DNA from: Rickettsiella massiliensis 20B
Lineage (GTDB): Bacteria; Pseudomonadota; Gammaproteobacteria; Diplorickettsiales; Diplorickettsiaceae
Length of the DNA stretch: 42,500 nucleotides
Direction: 5' to 3'
Assembly: GCF_000257395.1 (NCBI RefSeq)
Contig: NZ_AJGC01000002.1
Span: forward strand, 1 to 42,500
In this document: positions 1 through 9,244 of the stretch, piece after piece
Layout: each line of letters starts with the position of its first letter
Position numbering within the stretch: the first letter of the stretch is position 1
Program-made: the position numbers and the translations under genes
The notes under the pieces: generated by a model
The model's input: the letters and a program-made list of their open reading frames with translations, nothing else
What the model was told of the DNA's origin: nothing
Database searches by the model: none

Positions 1-380
1 TTTTCTAATCGTTCCCGTTCTTTTCGACACCGTTCTTTTTCTTCTGTAACCTGGTCTTTACATTCACGATGTTCTTTCTCAAGCTTGGTTAATTGATCAT
101 CTAAACCTTTTTTCTCTTTCTCTAATTGTTCCCGTTCTTTTCGACACCGTTCTTTTTCTTCTGTAATTTGATCTTTACATTCACGATGTTCTTTCTCAAG
201 CTTCGTTAATTGATCATCTAATTTATTTTTTTCTTTCTTACAATTTTCTAAATCATGATTAAGTTCATCTAATGACTCTTTATCACCTCGTATTCTTTCT
301 CCTCCTCCTCTATCTCTTCCTTGTTCGAATAACCTTGTCCCAATAAGTGATTCTCTATCTAATCCTGATTCCTTTAACAT
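1..380 (-). CDS. Coiled-coil protein with 39-residue tandem repeat (partial, 3' end outside window)
   Basis: An open frame starts at ATG 380 and runs off the window edge with no stop, giving 126 codons. The first 35 or so residues are Gly/Arg-rich (a run DRGGGERIRGD), and the rest is Lys/Glu-rich heptad-like sequence. From about residue 52 a 39-residue unit beginning LDDQLTKLEKEHRECKDQ repeats with a 117-bp DNA period (compare bases 10-50 with 127-167); the two visible copies are almost identical, so the array is young. The Cys at fixed positions in each unit (HREC, ERCR) is unusual for a long coiled coil. It begins 13 bases after the stop of the preceding gene, so it is probably the last gene of a four-gene unit. 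No family recognised; such repeats can also be surface or effector proteins. Confidence 0.75.
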   Translation of the reverse strand, partial: MLKESGLDRESLIGTRLFEQGRDRGGGERIRGDKESLDELNHDLENCKKEKNKLDDQLTKLEKEHRECKDQITEEKERCRKEREQLEKEKKGLDDQLTKLEKEHRECKDQVTEEKERCRKERERLE

Positions 381-393
381 CTTAGTTTACTCT

Positions 394-1203
394 TTAATTT
401 CTATTTATAATTTTATAACTTAGCTCACCTTTTTCGCTATTAAATAAAAACAAATAAATTTGTTTTCCTACTTTTACAGCTAACTTTGAATCAATATCGA
501 AAGTAGGAGCTACGTCTTCAGGTAATCTTAAAATTTCACAATTATTTTCTAATAAAGAATAAACGATGTATTCTTCATTTTCATTAAATAATTTATCTTT
601 AAAAATATAAACATTATTGTCACATTGTACATAAATACTATTATTAACATTTATATTTTCAATATCGGGATGCAAAAAAGTATTTCTTGGCCAATGCATA
701 CGTTGCGTAGGATGGTACTGATGCACATTATTACAGGTATCTTTCAAATAAATAGTGTGTATTTCAACAAATGGTTGATCTTTATTTTCAATCCCACCGA
801 TATGGTAAATATTTTCGCCCAACAAACAAACCAAAGGTTTATTACGCGATTTATTTAAGCAAACCCAATGATTAGCAGTAATATTGTCAGTACAAAATAG
901 TGTTGTTCTACATTCCTTACTAGTTTGTACTGCCGCTAAATAAGCACTACCATTAATAGCAAGCAAAGTAGCTTGCTCTATATGTCGACCGATGTGATCT
1001 TTGAAAGAAACATAATGCTTAACACTCCCTTCAAAATTAATAGCATCATGCTCAGCAATCCAAATATTACTTATCGTACCTTGAACATACCAATAAATTT
1101 TATTATCTTTACAAGAAAAGGAACTTGCTGAACAGACACCTTCATTAGGATATTTCAAGGAACTCCTATCATTTTTTCCCTTCTCATACAAATACCCCTT
1201 CAT
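394..1203 (-). CDS. Hypothetical protein, 269 aa, possibly beta-propeller-like
   Basis: No family recognised. The protein is rich in aromatic and beta-forming residues, with repeated short stretches such as NKIYWYVQG, GENIYHIGG, NSIYVQCDNNVYIF and KQIYLFLF spaced 40-60 residues apart. This spacing resembles blades of a beta-propeller or Kelch-like fold, but the match is by eye only. There is no signal peptide or membrane segment. Its first 20 bases overlap the end of the upstream gene and its stop lies 13 bases before the coiled-coil gene at 380, indicating co-transcription. The base composition is as AT-rich as its neighbours. Confidence 0.6.
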   Translation of the reverse strand: MKGYLYEKGKNDRSSLKYPNEGVCSASSFSCKDNKIYWYVQGTISNIWIAEHDAINFEGSVKHYVSFKDHIGRHIEQATLLAINGSAYLAAVQTSKECRTTLFCTDNITANHWVCLNKSRNKPLVCLLGENIYHIGGIENKDQPFVEIHTIYLKDTCNNVHQYHPTQRMHWPRNTFLHPDIENINVNNSIYVQCDNNVYIFKDKLFNENEEYIVYSLLENNCEILRLPEDVAPTFDIDSKLAVKVGKQIYLFLFNSEKGELSYKIINRN

Positions 1204-1654
1204 CTTTATTATAAAAGAGAATATAGATAAGATTCATTCCATCATAATGAGCACCAATAGCATCTAAAAAATCTATTTCAGGATAACGCGATCGCTCTCT
1301 AGATCGTCCCCCTCTACCCCCTCGAATATTATCTATGCGAGATGTTAACGCTATACTATCTAAACTAATAGTTGCTTTTTTGACTTTAGTAATCCAACTC
1401 TCAATTTCCCTTGTTTTTAAAGTAAGTCTTTTTTTATCCCCTTTATCTTGAGCTTGGCTCTTAAATTTTTTGTAATAATTTATTTTTTCTTCATTAGATA
1501 CTGAAGAAGAAAAAATAATAGGTCCACTATACATGAGAGCATGTTTATTATCCCAAATTTTTTCGATATGGCTAATCGTATTCGGAACACGTGCCCGAGA
1601 ACGTTCATTAATATTTATATTAATACTTTCATCTTTAAATTCTATTTTTTTCAT
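1184..1654 (-). CDS. Hypothetical protein, 156 aa, with RGG/RS-like segment
   Basis: No family recognised. The N-terminal two thirds is charged (Lys/Glu/Asn). Around residues 109-124 there is a short Arg/Gly/Ser segment, RGGRGGRSRERSR, which resembles eukaryotic RGG or RS boxes used in RNA or protein binding. The C-terminal 30 residues (from EIDFLDAIGAHYDGMNLIYILFYN) are hydrophobic enough to be a folded core. It starts 18 bases after the stop of the 1673-2188 gene and overlaps the next gene by 20 bases, so it sits inside one transcription unit. The RGG stretch is suggestive of a host-directed or RNA-binding protein, but that is inference. Confidence 0.55.
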   Translation of the reverse strand: MKKIEFKDESINININERSRARVPNTISHIEKIWDNKHALMYSGPIIFSSSVSNEEKINYYKKFKSQAQDKGDKKRLTLKTREIESWITKVKKATISLDSIALTSRIDNIRGGRGGRSRERSRYPEIDFLDAIGAHYDGMNLIYILFYNKDEGVFV

Positions 1655-1672
1655 AAAAATTATTCTTTATTT

Positions 1673-2188
1673 TTAATAGTTAATTGTTAAAGTTAAATCA
1701 ATTTGTTTGGCATTTTCCAAAAGAAAAAAATCTTCTTGAGAATAAAAACCTAATAAGATCTCCTGATATTTTTCATTACCTAAAAATTTTTCATCAACCC
1801 AATAGATACCTATTGTTTTAACTAAAAACTTTTCTGGGTCTACAACATAAATATAAGATTTTATAACAAAGGAACTTTCACCTATCATTATTTGAGAAAC
1901 TGGGTATTCAAATAACTTATTGCTAATAGATGATATATCTAATTTAGACTGGTAATCACTACCTAACACTGATTTTAAAAAGACACTTTTCGTACCTTTA
2001 TTTTTTATTTCTATTAATTTATCTCGGCTAATATTTGGTATTACTAGATTTAAATTAATAGTTTTTACTTTTCCAGAAAATGATTTAATTTCATCCTTTT
2101 GCCCTTTACCCTCTTCTAAGTTTTTACTTTCATCATCATTTATATTTTTATTTACCTTTTCTTCTGGTTTACCTCTATCTCTACTCAC
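1673..2188 (-). CDS. Hypothetical protein, 171 aa, first gene of orphan cluster
   Basis: No family recognised. GTG start at 2188 is chosen because a GGAG ribosome-binding site lies 7 bases upstream and no better start exists. The first 35 residues are charged and probably disordered (Lys/Glu/Asp), followed by about 130 residues with beta-like patterning (VKTINLNLVIPNI, SFVIKSYIYVVD) that could form a small domain; the last segment LTLTINY is also beta-like. No signal peptide. The same-strand genes at 1654, 1203 and 380 follow with gaps or overlaps of 20 bases or less, so this is likely the promoter-proximal member of a four-gene unit. Confidence 0.6.
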   Translation of the reverse strand: MSRDRGKPEEKVNKNINDDESKNLEEGKGQKDEIKSFSGKVKTINLNLVIPNISRDKLIEIKNKGTKSVFLKSVLGSDYQSKLDISSISNKLFEYPVSQIMIGESSFVIKSYIYVVDPEKFLVKTIGIYWVDEKFLGNEKYQEILLGFYSQEDFFLLENAKQIDLTLTINY

Positions 2189-2234
2189 TGTTTACTCCAT
2201 TGATTGTTAATATAATTATATTAGTAACGGTTGT

Positions 2235-2240
2235 ATTATA
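2235..2240 (-). promoter_or_regulatory. Possible -10 element for the orphan cluster
   Basis: The minus strand reads TATAAT here, 46 bases upstream of the GTG at 2188. No clear -35 is seen at 16-18 bases. The surrounding sequence is so AT-rich that chance matches are common. Confidence 0.25.
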
Positions 2241-2287
2241 CTTTTTATTTAATAATGAACTTATATAGTATACTTAGCTTAAATTAA

Positions 2288-4699
2288 TTACTCATTATTT
2301 ATAATATCTTTATTTAATTTTTTTAATTTTTCATACTCTAGACCAATTCTTTTTATTTCTAAATCTTTCTCTCCAATTTGTCGTTGAAGTTTAATATTCT
2401 CTTCATATAATCTATTTTTTTCGATAGTTAAGCTATCTAAATCTTTCTGTAAAAATCCTTGCTGTTCGCTTAATTCATTGACTTCAAGATTTTTTGCATT
2501 CAATTGTTTTTCTAATTTAGATTTTTCTAAAATTGCCGCATCATAATCCAAATTTATTTCCTTATGTTTCTTTTTCCATTTATCTTTTTCATCTTCTAAT
2601 TCAGTAACTTCTATTTCTTTTTCTTGCAGTTGTTCCTTCAGATTATCTATCTGTGCTTCTTTTTCAATAAACTGCGCATTTTTACTATTCAGAATACCTG
2701 TAAGCTCTTTTATCTTATTATCTAAACGAGTTATTTCCTCATCAGAGGTTATTATACGACCTTGTAATTCTTCGTTCTCTTGTTGCAAACCTTTTAATTT
2801 GGCATTTAACTGGACTATTTCTTTTTCTAATTCTTCTTGTTTACCTTTTACTGAAATGAGTTCAACTTCCTTGCTTGTTAGATCTCTATTTAATATTGTA
2901 TTTTCCTCTTCAAGACGTTGTTGATCTTTTTTAAAATTTTCTATCTGTCTGTTAAGGACTGCTTCTTTATCTATTAATTGCTGATTCAATACGGTTACTT
3001 CTTTTAGATTTATTGATAACTGATTCTTTTCTTCAGTTATCTTTTTTAACTCTTCTTTACCTTGATCTAATTCTTTCTCTAACTCAGATTTTTTTCCTTG
3101 GATAACCTTTAATTCAGACTCCTTTAAAATTAATTTATGTTCTAAATCATTTTTCTCTACACGTAAATCATCTCCTGATTTCTTACAAAGATCTAACTGG
3201 TTTTGCAACTTTTCCTTATCTTCTTGTAATTGTTTCTGTACTTTATTTAATTCTTTTATTCTCTGTTGTAAACTCTTATTTTCTGACTCTACCTTAACTA
3301 ATTTAATCTGCAGTTCATTACACTCTGTTGTTAATTTACTTATAGATGCATCTAATTCATTTATTTTATTTTTATTCTGAGTTAAATCATTTTGCAATAC
3401 TCTTCTTTCTTCTTCTAACTGTTGAATCTTTGTTTGATGATTACTAATTTCATTACGTAGATTTCTCTCTATTTCTTGTCCTTTATTTAACTGACTTTGT
3501 AAGTCTAATACTTGAGTATTTAAACTATCTTTTTCTTTTTGAAGGATCATCAACTGTGCCTGAAGTTCAGCTAATCGTTTATCAACTTCAGTCTTTTCAA
3601 TCTGCAATTTTTGAAAATCTTGACGACCGATATCTACTTGTTCATTTAATTTTTGTTTTTCAACTTGTACTTTATCTAACTCTTTTTTCACATATTCAAG
3701 TTGATTATCGATATCCTCTTTATCTTTTTCTAATTTTGCTATTTGTAGATTTGCACTATTTAAGCTGGTTTTTAATTCATTCTTTTCTGTTTCAATTATT
3801 TTTAACTTATCCTCAGATTTAATAATTTTATTAGCTAAAGATTCTTTATCTTTTTGTAAATTATCTAACTCAAAATTCTTTTTTCTAACTCTATTGCTAA
3901 ATTATTTTTTTCTTTTTTAATCTTTTCTAACTCTTTTCTAATCTCTTGAATTTGTACAACAACTTTTCCCTCTGTATCTTTATCGTTTTTATTATTTTTT
4001 TGTAATTCCTCTATTTTTTTAAGTAAGCTACTCTTATCAAATTCTAATTCCTTTATCAGAATTTTTAGCTCAGATAGTTCGTTACTTAATTTATCTTTTT
4101 GATTATTAACTATTTTTAATATTTCTTTTGATTTCGTCAAACCACGCTCTATTTCATCTTTTTCCTGATTTAGATTATCTAATAATAATTTTTGCTTTTT
4201 AATATCAACATCTAATTTTAAGTTTTCATTATTCTTATTCTTTAGATCTTTCTGTAATTCTTTTAGACGGTTTTGACTAATCTGCAACTAAAATTTTTGT
4301 CCAAAGCACCGCTATTTCATCTTTTCTGAATTAGATACTATATATTTGCTTTTATATCAACATCTAATTTAAGTTTCATATCTATCTTAGATCTTCTGTA
4401 ATCTTTAGACGGTTTTGACTAATCTGCAACTCATTTTTTGAGCTTTCTAAATTTTTCTTACTTGATTCTAATCTTACTGATAAGTCTTGATTTTCTAATT
4501 TAACATGTGCTGTATTATTTTTTTCTTGTTGTATTTTATCTTCGAGCTCTTCATTATCTTTTTTTAAATTTTTTAACTTAATTTTTAATTGACGAATTGT
4601 GTTATTTAATTCATTAATACTAGTACTCTCTGCCAAATAATCCTCTGTCAACATAAAGTGCTTGTCATAACTTAAATCATTATTATTTAAAAATTCCAT
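2288..4699 (-). pseudogene. Long coiled-coil protein, copy A (frameshifted)
   Basis: A reconstructed protein of roughly 760 residues is almost entirely Lys/Glu/Gln/Leu heptad sequence, like SMC arms or golgin-type coiled coils. The N-terminus (MEFLNNNDLSYDKHF) is the only clearly non-coiled part. Open segments are 4699-4382, 4287-3865 and about 3880-2288. The break near 3879-3884 is a T6 tract where one more base restores the frame to match copy B. The break at 4288-4400 is a degraded second copy of the sequence just downstream. Copy B (5107-7450) is about 2.75 kb away and aligns throughout except at the C-terminus, where A ends LNKDIINNE. No signal peptide or membrane segment is seen. Function unknown; a secreted effector or cytoskeletal/structural role are both possible. 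Whether the breaks are real is discussed in the findings. Confidence 0.7.
4288..4410 (-). repeat. Degraded internal duplication inside coiled-coil copy A
   Basis: The stretch encoding LQISQNRLK occurs twice (about 4261-4290 and 4400-4432). Between them lies a poor copy of the adjacent LKLDVDIKKQ-coding sequence, lacking many single bases relative to the intact version at 4150-4230. It interrupts the reading frame. Confidence 0.6.
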
Positions 4700-4806
4700 T
4701 TTTTATCTCTTATAATTTAATTACTAATATTTTTTTAAATTAATTTAATTTTTATCACTTATCAAGCAAAATCAATATATTTCAATATAAATTTAAATTT
4801 CATCTA
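4697..4806 (-). repeat. Upstream region of copy A, duplicated at 7448-7557
   Basis: About 110 bp directly upstream of the copy A start match 7448-7557 upstream of copy B with only a handful of mismatches. The block probably carries the promoter and ribosome-binding region (AAGAGAT ahead of ATG) and shows that the duplication included regulatory DNA. Confidence 0.75.
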
Positions 4807-5106
4807 TAATAAGAAATGTGCTATACTCATGAAAAATTTTGACTATCGTGACCCAAAATTTAATTTATATCACACAACTAAAATTAGCTGCAGATTCATC
4901 TGGAATCTGCCACACACTCGTCTCACTAGTTCACTAGTGATTTATGCCTGTGTGACGTCTCCTACTATAACTTTATATAATACGTGTCCTACGTCGTTAC
5001 CAACGCACGTCTATCACAGGCTATTGATTATGCATCGCTTATGCGAAGGCTATTCTTATCTCATCTTAATAACTTCTGTTCATTTTAATTCAATTTTATT
5101 TTTACA
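4807..5106. other. Non-coding stretch between coiled-coil copies with inverted repeats
   Basis: No convincing gene. The stretch 4880-5060 is visibly less AT-rich than its surroundings and contains several inverted repeats: GCAGATTC/GAATCTGC with a 5-base loop (about 4891-4911), a doubled TCACTAGT followed by GA (about 4922-4939), GCCTGTG matched by CACAGGC about 80 bases later, and TCGC-TTAT-GCGA (about 5035-5046). This could be a structured RNA, a terminator region for copy A/B transcripts or a relic of an inserted element. Confidence 0.4.
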
Positions 5107-7450
5107 TTATTCTAACTTCGCTTTGTCTTGTACTAACAGCTCTTTCTCAATACGAATTTCTTTTAACTGTTCTAAGATTTTATTTTTTTCTTCTTTTAAA
5201 TCATTTTTTTCTTTTTCCAAAATTTTATTTTTTAAATAAAGTTCATGAAGATCTATTTCTTTCTCACCAATTTTTCGTTGAAGATTTATTTTTTCTTCAT
5301 ATATTTTTTCTTTTTCAACAGTTAAGTCATCTAAATCCCGTTGTAACTTATCTTTTTTTTCATGTAATTGATTAGCTTCACTATCTTTTATATCCAACTG
5401 TTTTTTAATTTAGTTTTTTCTAAAATTGCCATATCATAATCTGAGTTAATTTTCTTATACTTTTTCTTCCAACTAGTTTTTTCATCTTCTAATTCACTTA
5501 TTTCATCCTCTTTATCTTCTAGTTGTCTATTCAGATTCTCTATATGTTCTTCTTTTTCAATACACTGCGCATCTTTACTATTTAAGTTAATTGTAAGTTC
5601 TTTTATTTTATTATCTAAGTGAGTTAGCTTCTCATCAGATATGACTATACGATTTTGTAATTCTTCATTATCTTGTTGTAAACCTTCTAATTTAGCATTC
5701 AACTGGACTGCTTCTTTTTCTAATTCTTCTTGTTTGCCTTTTAGTGCAATGAATTCAATTTCTTGATTCACTAGATTTTTATTTAATTCTGCTTTTTCTG
5801 CTTCAAGACGTTCTTGTTCGTTTTCAAAATTTTCTATCTGTCTGTTAAGAACTGCTTCTTTATCTATTAATTGCTGATTCAATACGGTTGCTTCTTTTAG
5901 ATTTGTTGATAACTGGCTCTTTTCTTCAGTTATCTTTCTTAACTCTTCTTTACTTTTATCTAGTTCTTTCTCTAATACTGATATTTTTTCTTGAAGAGAA
6001 TATAACTCAGATTTATTTAAAAAAATCATTTCCTGACTTCTTACAAATCTCTAACTGGTTTTGTAATTTTTCTTTATCTTCTTCTAATTGTTTTTGTGTT
6101 TTACTTAGTTCTTTTATTCTCTGTTGTAAATTCTTGTTTTCTGACTCTACTTTAACTAATTTAATCTGTAGCTCATTAGACTCTTTTGTTAACTTATTTA
6201 TAGATTCATCTAATTCATTTGTTTTGTTTTTATTATGAATTAAATCATTTTGTAATCCTTTTCTTTCTTCTTCTAACTGTTGAATCTTTGTTTGATGATT
6301 ACTAATTTCATTACGTAAAATTTTTTCTGTTTCTTGCTCTTTATTTAACTGACTTTGTAAATCTAATAACTGATTACTCAACTTATCTTTTTCTTTTTGA
6401 AGGATCATTAACTGCGCTTGAAGTTCTGCTAATCGTTTATCGACTCCTATTTTTTCAATCTGCAATTTTTGAAAATTTTCACGTCCTATATCTACTTGTT
6501 CACTTAATTTTTGTTTTTCAATTTGTGTTTTATGTAACTCTTTTTTCACATATTTAAGTTGCTGATCGATATTTTCTTTATCATTTTCTAATTTAGCTAT
6601 CTGTAGATTTGAACTATTTAAGCTAGTTTTTAATTCCTCTTTTTCTCGCTCAATTTTTATTAACTCATCTGCAGATTTTGCAATTTGATCTATTAAAGAT
6701 TCCTTATCTTTTTGTAAATTATCTAACTCAAACTTCTTTTTTTCCAACTCTATTGTTAAATTACTTTTTTCTTGTGTAATCTTTTCTAATTCTTTTTTTA
6801 TTTCTTGAATTTGTATGACAACCTTTCCTTCTATATCTTTATCTTCTTTATTATTTTTTTCAATTCCTCTATTTTTTTAAGTAAGCTACTCTTATCAAAT
6901 TCTAATTCTTTTACCAGAATTTTTATTTTAGACAGTTCATTACTTAATTTATCTTTTTGATCATTAACTGTTTTTAAATTTTCTTTTGCTTTCGTCAAAT
7001 CAAGTTCTATTTCACATTTTTCTTTATTTAATTGACCTAATAATAAATTTTGTTTTTTAATATCAATATCTAATTTTAAATTTTCTTCATCTTTTTTCTT
7101 GAGATCTTTTGTAGTTCTTTTAGACGGTTTTGACTAACTTGCAACTCATTTTTTAATTTTTCTAAATTTTTCTTACTTATTTCTAGTCTTTCTGCTAGAT
7201 CTTGATTTTCTAATTTAACATGTGCTGTATTATTTTTTTCTTGTTGTATTTTCTCTTCGAGTTCTTCATTATCTTTATTCAAATTTTTTAACTTAATTTT
7301 TAATTGACGAATTGTATTATTTAATTCATTAAAAATGGTACTCTCTACCAAATGATCCTCTGTCAACATAAAGTGCTTGTCATAACTTAAATCATTATTA
7401 TTTAAAAAATTCCATTTTTTATTAAATCATTATTATTTAAAAAATTCCAT
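5107..7450 (-). pseudogene. Long coiled-coil protein, copy B (multiply frameshifted)
   Basis: This is the paralogue of copy A, about 775 residues when reconstructed, with the same heptad-rich blocks in the same order (for example KEAVLNRQIENF, LAELQAQLMILQKEKD). Against copy A there are at least five frame breaks, all at short homopolymers: T6 instead of T5 just after the start ATG (coding strand), A4 near 7105, a missing base beside T7 near 6861, coding T7 at 6019-6025 and coding A6 at 5401-5406. The start region also carries a 35-bp direct duplication (ATG at 7450 and again at 7415). The C-terminus differs from A and ends VQDKAKLE. No signal peptide. The two copies have diverged by many substitutions that keep the heptad pattern, which suggests both were under selection for some time. 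Confidence 0.65.
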
Positions 7451-7460
7451 TTTTTATCTC
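7391..7460. repeat. 35-bp direct tandem duplication at the start of copy B
   Basis: The unit starting ATCATTATTATTTAAA occurs at 7391 and again at 7426 with no mismatch over most of its length. It duplicates the start codon and first codons of copy B. Copy A has a single unit. Confidence 0.75.
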
Positions 7461-7557
7461 TTATAATTTAATTACTAATATTTTTTTAAATTAATTTAAT
7501 TTTTATCACTTATCAAGCAAAATCAATATATCTTAATATAAATTTAAGTTTGATCTA
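7448..7557 (-). repeat. Upstream region of copy B, duplicate of 4697-4806
   Basis: Second copy of the block described at 4697-4806. The match ends near 7557, marking one edge of the segmental duplication. From 7558 to 7737 the DNA is extremely AT-rich, with no gene, and leads into the outer-membrane protein gene. Confidence 0.75.
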
Positions 7558-7737
7558 CCACGTCAATAATATATTTAAATAATATTTATGTTACTAATAT
7601 ATATTTATATGTGATTAATAATATTATCTTAAATTATATTTTGATTAATCATATAAATTATCCTAATTTAAGTTTTAAAGAACTATAAAAATATAACCTT
7701 AATTAATCTATTAAAGATATATTTACCTGGAGAGGGC

Positions 7738-8707
7738 ATGCTAACTACTAACCCATTAATAAAACCATTCAATTTACTTATCATTTATTATTATTCTTAA
7801 TGGTATAGGTTTTATTTCTGTTGTACACGCTGAAACAAACTCAATAAATTTAAATTTTAAAAGAAACTCTAAAATTTGTTACCCAGTATCACATAAAAAT
7901 GTGACGATAGGATCAGACAGACTTTGCATTTCATATAAATCAAACAAAAATATACCTGCCTGCCTAGCTAAAAAAAATATCTGTTTAGGAAATAATATTA
8001 ATTTACTAATAAATTTACTAAAAAAAAATTGTCAAAATAATGTTTATTATTTTGATTTTGGTTTAGGAAGAACTAACAATTACTTCGGATCTGAAATAAA
8101 TCAAATAAAGAAAACACCTACTGTTGAAGGTCCAGATGGATTTACCCCTATATCAACTGAAAAAGGTAGTCTTTTTTTAATATCAGGTGGTTATATTTGG
8201 CGATTTAATTCACTATTATTTCCTACTGCAAGCGTAGGATTAGAATATAGTTATATGCCTGAAATATCTATTCGTGGAAATATCTATGATTTAAATGATA
8301 GAGATCAGCCTCCTGGATTCATCTACCAATATAATGTTAGTCATACCAGTCTTAGATTAATTGGAAAAATGAATTTATATTGCTGGAAATCATTTATGCC
8401 TTATGTTGAAATAGGTGTTGGTGGTTCATGGAATTATATGAATGAGTATAAAGAAAAAACAATGGAATTCCCTCGTATGATACCTACAACATTTCAAGAC
8501 TCAAAAAAATTTGCTTTCAGTTATAGCGCAACTATCGGAATAGATTATCGAAGTAATCAAAATTTTATACTTAGCGTAGGCTATCGTTACGATAATTTTG
8601 GTTTAAATGAAACTGGATTAGCAATTGGTCAGTATAAAAATAATCATTTAAATGAAACTTTAAATTCTAATACCTTACTGCTTACAGGGCGTTACTTATT
8701 TTCATAA
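7738..8707 (+). pseudogene. Outer-membrane beta-barrel protein, signal peptide out of frame
   Basis: The body from about 7800 to 8707 encodes alternating hydrophobic beta strands typical of a small outer-membrane barrel (GGYIWRFNSLLFPTASVGLEY, YVEIGVGGSWNY, FSYSATIGIDYR, FILSVGYRYDNFG) and ends LLLTGRYLFS, close to the aromatic C-terminal signal for BAM insertion. ATG 7738 has a good ribosome site (GGAGAGG) but its frame closes after 20 codons. Dropping one T from TTT at 7784-7786 joins it to the downstream frame and yields a classic signal peptide with an Ile-rich core and a VHA cleavage site before ETNS. Two Cys pairs follow the cleavage site (KICY, LCIS, ACLAKKNICL). It resembles the opacity/OmpW-like superfamily; a specific family is not certain. 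The gene may be phase-variable, dead or mis-sequenced. Confidence 0.65.
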
Positions 8708-9244
8708 ACATTACTTATAAAAAAATATCATATTACCTTAAAAATAATTTATAAAAAACAACCAGAATTAGAAAAAAATTAATCATATCGTCTCACAAAA
8801 AGAAAAATAAGTAGTATACAATAAAATAAAAGCAGTATTAGGATACGATAATAAAAGATAGTTATTTATAAATAATACCTCTACTACTACTAAAAAATAA
8901 AATCCTGTTTCGCTATAAAAAAGATAAGTGGAACGACAAAAAATCCATGCCAACAAACAGCAAAAATAAACTTAGGTTTATAAATCATACCGCATGAGCA
9001 TTATCAAGTATTGATATAAAACTAAAATATCTATAATAGTAGCGTATAGGTGGTATGAGAAATGGCTTTTACAAAGCCATTTCTCATTATAAAAAGCCGT
9101 CAATTATGTCTATAAAATAAAACTGCTGAACAAAATATTGTGAATATTTAATTTAAAATAAGTAATTTATTGAGATTGATTAAAAATTTATTTTTGCTTA
9201 ATTTATCACTAAATTTAGAAAAATCGCTGTCATACTGAGTATAA
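8708..9244. other. Gene-free AT-rich intergenic region
   Basis: No open frame of note on either strand and no trace of ruvB, which often follows ruvA. The only clear structure is the hairpin at 9057-9085. Confidence 0.6.
9057..9085. other. Perfect 13-bp inverted repeat (hairpin)
   Basis: GAGAAATGGCTTT and AAAGCCATTTCTC are separated by three bases. No T-run follows on either strand, so it is not a standard intrinsic terminator. It lies beyond the ruvA stop (minus strand) and beyond the barrel gene (plus strand) and may stabilise or end either transcript. Confidence 0.6.

Noticed and set aside
1-250. Possible CRISPR-like array because of regular repeats
   Set aside because: The repeats are direct 117-bp protein-coding units without spacers; they keep an open frame.
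3556-3822. Plus-strand open frame of 88 codons rich in Leu/Phe
   Set aside because: Exact antisense of the heptad-rich copy A coding sequence; Leu/Phe richness is what antisense of Lys/Glu codons gives.
4829-5239. Plus-strand open frame of 136 codons
   Set aside because: Half of it is antisense to coiled-coil B and the rest covers the inverted-repeat region; composition is that of an antisense shadow (Ser/Phe/Leu-rich), with no ribosome site.
9057-9085. Intrinsic terminator for ruvA or the barrel gene
   Set aside because: Stem is strong but there is no T-run on either strand, so it is listed only as a hairpin.
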